DNA of 64,000 bases from Strongylocentrotus purpuratus (taxonomy: Eukaryota; Echinodermata; Echinoidea; Camarodonta; Strongylocentrotidae): NCBI RefSeq assembly GCF_000002235.5, contig NW_022145601.1, forward strand, positions 22,485,389 to 22,549,388. Direction: 5' to 3'. A program made the translations under genes and the position numbers. Shown here one piece after another: positions 58,839-64,000 of the stretch. How positions within the stretch are numbered: position 1 is the stretch's first letter; each line of letters starts with the position of its first letter. The notes beneath the pieces are model-generated. The model was not told the DNA's origin. It did not search any database and saw only the letters and a program-made list of their open reading frames with translations.

Positions 58839-59879
58839 ATGAAGGGCACTTGGATGATCAAACAAGCAAAGTCATGTTGGCATAATGTAATCATATCAGA
58901 GTACACCGAGCTGAAATCATGGCATGTCCTAACACTGTATCACCAGGCAGCCCCTGGGGGTAGCACTGCATTCTGTTCCGCTTCAACTATGGTGTGAAAC
59001 GAAAACTCGCTCATGACGGCAGCATCAGGGGCATTGCCATTGCCTGAGCTCGTGCGTGAGATTAAAGGAATAGGAGAGTGCAGCTTTTGTGGTTTTAGCA
59101 ATTTGTAACGACGTAAACAAAATATGTTTATGTGTGTGTGTGTTTTTTTATATTTTTTTATTTACTACAGTCTATATAAATTAGATTTTATGATCACAAA
59201 GAAATTATATATATATGTGAATCAAGATTTTATTTGAATGTTGAAAGTCTAGAGCTGACCTGATGAGATTGGCTTAAAGGAAAAGACATATGACGAAATC
59301 AAGATGATCGCACCGGCCAGTTTGTCCCATATATTCATTTTCTGTTATATCTTTGGCTGGTTTAGCATACCATTTAGCGTATAATCCAATTATTTTAGAA
59401 TACTTTTAGTTCATGTGTTCTCGAATGGCCGTAATCATTTATAAACTGTTGTCATGTTTTAATATCATGGTTACCGTGCTGTACATAACGCCTAGTATTG
59501 GACTTGCGACTTATAGCAACAACAACACCAAATTGCCAAACACCTTTCCACCCTGAAAAACCCATCGTACCCCAACCCACTACGATTGGCTTGTTTTGAG
59601 CGAAGACTCCCACCATAAAGTCAGGAGTCAGAGAGGTGGTGGATCTCACACCCCTATCGTAGTGCGACGACCATAAATATACACGCTTCAGCAGAACCAG
59701 CAGAACGCCCTCATTCGACGGGTGGTCTGACGACCTTTTATATTTCTTGTCTGAACTTTTCAATCATTCGTTGAGGCTCTCACTTTAAACTTCCTTCACC
59801 TTTTGTCTCCATATATCCATATTTTGTTATCTTTCTATCTACCGGTCGCCCTTTGTGCCTATCATCGTTCTTATAATTG
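58839..59879. other. Unassigned sequence
   Basis: A GT run at 59133-59142 and an AT run at 59206-59214. A - strand frame at 59452-59763 (103 codons) has no recognised domain. Confidence 0.4.
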
Positions 59880-59926
59880 TTGTTGTTGTGCTCTGTTCCT
59901 CTCCTTCTTGTTCTTTTTTCTATTCT

Positions 59927-60035
59927 TGTTCTTCTCCTACTTCTCCTCCTCCTCTTCTTCCTCCCCTCCTCCTCATTCTCATCTCCTCTTCTTCTCCTCC
60001 TTCTTCTTTTTCTTCCTCATCCTCCTCTTCATCTT
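59927..60035 (+). repeat. CTC/CTT pyrimidine tract
   Basis: Imperfect CTC/TTC sequence open in all three forward frames because of its pyrimidine bias. Confidence 0.9.
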
Positions 60036-60251
60036 ATTTTACTACCCCGCACTTCTCGTCTCTTGTCAAATCCCGCTCCTCTTTTTTGACATTTATCAAG
60101 TGGAGACGATCATAAAAACAAATTTAGAATACTCAAAGTGACAAGCTATTTCCTGTCCACTTTCCCATTTCCCGACAAGTTGACTTGAACAGCCCAGGAA
60201 GCAAGATACATTGCGGACCCATACGACATCATTGACATGGCGGATACTTCG

Positions 60252-60330
60252 CTGTTTTCACGAAGTGAAAAAAAAATTGCATTCACTTTGCGTGATGATT
60301 TTCCTCACTACCGTCACTTCGTGAAAACAG
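60252..60330. repeat. Perfect 17-bp inverted repeat with 45-bp spacer
   Basis: CTGTTTTCACGAAGTGA (60252-60268) and TCACTTCGTGAAAACAG (60314-60330) are exact reverse complements. Confidence 0.95.
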
Positions 60331-60976
60331 GGACGTAATATGTTTCGACATGACGTACATGTACATGTAGCAAATTACTTTCATATATTGGTTAAAGAGA
60401 AGGTTGAGTTCTGGGGAGAGATGAAAAATAATTTGAGAGCGTTATCATTCTTATTATTCAAATGTGGAAGAACATCAGAGAAAAAAATTTCCCTGAAAAG
60501 TATGGCTCTTCAAATGCCTCCATATTCTAAATATGGCAAGTAACAGCTTAAAAAATGAGCCCCGATTTTTATGCCACATGTTTGTGTAGTCTCATATACA
60601 TCATTCTGTGTACAGTGCTTGTTACTTTACCAAGATTGGGCTAAATTTGTAATAATCGTGATGACTCCAGAACCTTGCAGTACGCACAAAAACTGATATG
60701 TTATATAATCAACTTTTTCTGATCGAGTCTTCACCGTTTTTCTCACAATGCAATCGCATGACCAAAACTCAACTGTATTTGTATGGTTCCGGTATGTTAC
60801 ATGTATATAAGAGGTTTTGATTTCCATCATTAATTGGCACAAACATCCTGATACCCAAGTGCATAAAATGGATATGTGGCAATGGTTGGATAATAATAAT
60901 AATAATTCAGCAGGACCCTGTGAAAGGACAGTATTTGTAACTGATGATGCTAGTGTGGGTCAATAAGAGACTTTTG

Positions 60977-61050
60977 TGCTCTGGTAGATCTACCTTGAAG
61001 GTGGCACATAAGTTCGGCTCGGTGGGAAAAGTCAATTAAATTGAGAAAGC
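60977..61050 (-). repeat. Dispersed repeat R4, copy 1
   Basis: CTACCTTGAAGGTGGCAC to TCAATTAAATTGAGAAAGC matches 61463-61525. On the - strand both copies read FLxLIDFSxxAELxCHLQGR. Confidence 0.8.
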
Positions 61051-61462
61051 ATCCCATTTAGAGATTCATATTATATTTATTCATTGAGATGTTTGATTAC
61101 TAGTCACATATTTATTCATGTTATTCTTGTATTTATTTAGATATTGATTGATTGATTCATTTATCTACTTAGTCATCGATACAAATTCATTTGGTTTGGG
61201 TTTTCTTTCTTTATGTCGTACTGGATTTGTTGAAGGGGAACAAGTGAAACGTTAAGATAAAAACTCAACCAAAATAACATAAGATGCTTTTTTATTTGGG
61301 TATTTCAGTCAGAGTTAGTCCATTCGTCTTGATATATCAGACACACCTCGGGACAGTAAATATATTTACGTGGTAGATGTAAGTACTTGCATAAGAAAAA
61401 CTGATCCATGATATAATTGTGGAATCCCCCTGAAAGAGTGTGCTCTATTAGAACATCGAGTT

Positions 61463-61525
61463 CTCTACCTTGGAGGTGGCACCTAAGCTCGGCTTGGCGG
61501 GAAAAGTCAATTAAATGAAGAAAGC
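61463..61525 (-). repeat. Dispersed repeat R4, copy 2
   Basis: CTACCTTGGAGGTGGCAC to TCAATTAAATGAAGAAAGC. It lies inside a 129-codon - strand frame (61305-61694) that has no recognised domain. Confidence 0.8.
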
Positions 61526-62097
61526 CGAAAATCAAATTTGTGTGAGGTTGATGCTCCCGCGCCCAGCCTGGTGGAACGAGGTACTTGTGAACGGAGAGCA
61601 AAAAGGTGTCAGGTGCGTAGACCATAACAGATGGGGGCACGAAAGGAAGATATAACGCCGGCCTATAACAGATAGAGGCACTAAAGGAAGCCATAATGCC
61701 GGTGTGGAGATATTGCTAAGAAGTCCGATATCCTAGACTTTTTTCCCTCATCTTTTCCCTTTCTGCCTGTCTCATTAATGTTATGTCTTTTGGAATCCTG
61801 TATTTCTTTCTGCCTTGGGGGGGGGGGGGGGGGGAGGTCTAATTTTGTTAACGTGCCACTGACTACCACTGTATCCTTGTATTCCCCCTCCCCCATTTCG
61901 ATCACCTTTTTTTTTTTCTCTCTCTCTCTCACCTCTTCTCACTCATTGTTTAAATATATCCTGTTTTTCACGTACATGTATCTATCTTTCATATTTTAGC
62001 TGATTTTTTCTCTCTCCACTTCTGTCATTTCACTTCTTTGACTTGATATTACAACTTAGTTCAAAACATGAATATCAACTTTCTTTCATATCTATGT

Positions 62098-62101
<4 letters not shown>

Positions 62102-62146
<45 letters not shown>
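62102..62146 (+). repeat. (CT)n microsatellite
   Basis: Perfect CT run of about 22 units. Confidence 0.96.
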
Positions 62147-62151
<5 letters not shown>

Positions 62152-62570
62152 ATATTTTTTTTTTATTTCTCTCCCTCTCCTTATATATAACATTTTTTCT
62201 TCTTCTCACAAACACTCTTTCGCATCTATGTTGCCATATCCCTCGCACCTATGTTGCTATATTTCACTTGCTTCATAATCATTCACACCCCTAGCTTTCG
62301 CACTTCAACACCTCTTCAAAGTTTAATTCATATCACCTGTCTATATTTATTCCAGCTTGCGCCTCTCTACATTTTAACTTTATTTCATCACGTGCCTCGA
62401 TCGAGTTTTTAACACCAGTAGAATACATATCTTGCTCTTCTCTCGGTTCTCTTTAATTCCTCTATACCTCACCTTCTACCTTCATATTTCTTATGATGTA
62501 CAGATGGGCGGGTGGAATGTGTCCAAACTAAGAATCACTTGTCAACTCTGTCTTTTATATTGCTTTCAGC

Positions 62571-62752
62571 AGCAATCAATACCTATCAAAGAGGATGATT
62601 TTTCACTCAAAAACAAACCATTGTCTGCTAGCTATAGACGGTTGACACTTACAGGCAATCAACACCAACACCTTCACCAAAAGCCCATCAAATCAATTCC
62701 CAGTATAATCAAATTTCTAACTAAAAATGACGGGATGGACCATCTGTCTTGA
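62571..62752 (+). other. Candidate terminal coding exon, unrecognised
   Basis: A pyrimidine-rich acceptor (cttttatattgctttcag) precedes an open frame starting QQSIPIKEDDFSLKNKPLSA and ending ...TKNDGMDHLS* (TGA at 62750-62752), about 60 codons with mixed, non-repetitive composition. No domain is recognised and no upstream exon is paired with it, so it may be chance. Confidence 0.2.
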
Positions 62753-63908
62753 GGCATAAATCATTTTTTTCTTTAAAAAATGTTAGAAGAGGTAAAGTAT
62801 ACATAATGGAAAAATAATCTTTATGCACCTGCGCTTTTATTTGCCTTGACTTGCTTTTTCTTTAGTAGTATTATTATTCTACTGGCTTTGAGAAGAGCAT
62901 CGAGAGAGCGAGCATGGCTTACGGTAAACGGATATAAAATCCATATATTTGAACATTAAGATGACATTTCACTCGCGGTGCTCTAAGGTGTAACTAAAGC
63001 TTCAAAATAATTCTTGGCTCGAAGGAGCGCTCGCTGCTTGGCCTTCTTTCTTTTTTCTTTTTTTCTTTTTTTTGGGGGGGGGGGGAAGTAACCAGTTTGT
63101 AGGAACCCAACCTAGTAACGGTGCAATCTTTGTGCAATAAGGCATATGCGGAATAGATACATCTCACTATATAGATTGCTTTTTTTGTGATAATGTACAT
63201 AAAGGAGTCGGTGCTTCCCCTAACGGAATTTCCATGTAGTCTGGTTATTTATAGGATTTAAAACAACTTGTAAATAGTAGTTTAATTCTGTAAATCTGAA
63301 AGTCAGACCTAGGAGAACATGGAAACAATCAATATCTAAATTCCTTCTTGATACCATTCTAATGCTTTTGTTGTTTTAGTCGTATTACACAGGTGATGAA
63401 TATCAAGTCTTCCCATCAAAAACAACTTTACTAAAACCTACCATAATAAACAAGGAGTTCCTCAAGGAAACGTTATTGGCCACTTTTCTTCGAAATTTAC
63501 ACTGCCCAATTATTCAATACATACAAAATATACGATGTAACACTAAATGTTTGATTGCGATGTTACTATATCATGATATGAATCAATAACGATGACTGCC
63601 AAACAATTTATTAACCTTCGGATCTCCCCCACACGCAGGATATTCGATCTTGCCTATTTGATGATACTGCCTTTCCGGCTGAGCATTTCAAAATGAAAAG
63701 TGCAGGTTGAGTCATGATACAGTTATCAACTTTAACATAATCGATAAAGTAATACATTTTGATTTTTATTAAGTCAATATCTTCCCACGATCACTACTGT
63801 TGTTAATGGTCATAAACTCATAATGAATAGGAGAAGTTTCACTTTTTAGACGAATGTAATATTTGTGATTCCTCTTGTGGAGTCTTTACCTCCATCATTA
63901 CCTCTCTA

Positions 63909-63915
<7 letters not shown>
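62753..63915. other. Unassigned sequence
   Basis: A T/G run at 63057-63087. No gene is recognised. Confidence 0.5.
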
Positions 63916-63959
<44 letters not shown>

Positions 63960-63960
63960 T
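63911..63960 (+). repeat. (CT)n microsatellite at the window edge
   Basis: Near-perfect CT run. Confidence 0.95.
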
Positions 63961-64000
63961 TATAATATTTCTTTCCCTTATTACCTCTTAAGCGATCTAG

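Noticed and set aside
59452-59763. 103-codon minus-strand frame
   Set aside because: Non-repetitive but unrecognised, without splice sites or conserved motifs that I could see.
61305-61694. 129-codon minus-strand frame
   Set aside because: Part of it is the dispersed repeat R4. No domain was recognised, so it is reported as a repeat and not as a gene.
1-64000. CRISPR arrays, rRNA genes, retroviral or Polinton-type elements
   Set aside because: No regularly spaced repeat-spacer pattern, no rRNA signature and no capsid, envelope, integrase or polymerase motifs were seen. The tandem arrays lack unique spacers.
16817-64000. A bursicon-beta or second DAN-family gene nearby
   Set aside because: No further cystine-knot exon was found on either strand by eye.

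Overview
The window looks like a piece of a large, AT-rich, repeat-packed animal genome, most likely a marine deuterostome and plausibly an echinoderm (sea-urchin-like). This rests on one recognisable DAN/NBL1-type BMP antagonist split by short introns, on tRNA-derived SINEs, many foldback MITEs, hAT-like elements with 8-bp target duplications, and abundant (CT)n, (GAA)n, (CA)n and G/C homopolymer tracts. Species and phylum are inference. No bacterial-type operons, CRISPR arrays or rRNA were seen, and no capsid- or envelope-bearing element was recognised.

Layout. 1-12 kb is intergenic: dispersed repeats, a hAT-like end, a 165-bp palindromic MITE (4042-4206), a TTAA-flanked MITE (5976-6522), a tRNA-Val-like SINE (6657-6852) and low-complexity ATT/ATC/TAC tracts. 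12.2-15.7 kb holds three unrelated tandem-repeat blocks; the last (about 98-bp monomers) has been invaded by a SINE and by a hAT-type MITE. 16.8-18.6 kb carries the only convincing protein-coding gene, a complete three-exon NBL1/DAN-like secreted cystine-knot protein of 211 residues on the + strand. 19-27 kb has a telomere-like hexamer run, the 3' end of a LINE (- strand), two degenerate minisatellites, a second hAT MITE, a second TTAA MITE and a tRNA-Thr-like SINE. 27.5-30 kb has MITEs, including one inserted into a SINE, and a 230-bp (GAA)n tract.

30-43 kb is mostly unassigned unique sequence with microsatellites and two copies of a SINE whose head resembles 7SL RNA. 43.2-45.5 kb is a dense transposon cluster: a 428-bp foldback MITE followed by a 1.77-kb hAT-like non-autonomous element that contains an array of about 110-bp units with GC-rich hairpins. 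45.5-64 kb is largely unassigned, with microsatellites, more MITEs and tandem duplications, one possible 5' exon near 54.95 kb and one possible terminal exon at 62.57 kb.

Only the NBL1-like gene can be given a job: its product is expected to be secreted and to bind and block BMP-type ligands. The rest of the window reads as a gene-poor flank shaped by small DNA transposons, SINEs and tandem repeats. Family comparisons are from memory of the protein and RNA families; no database search was run.
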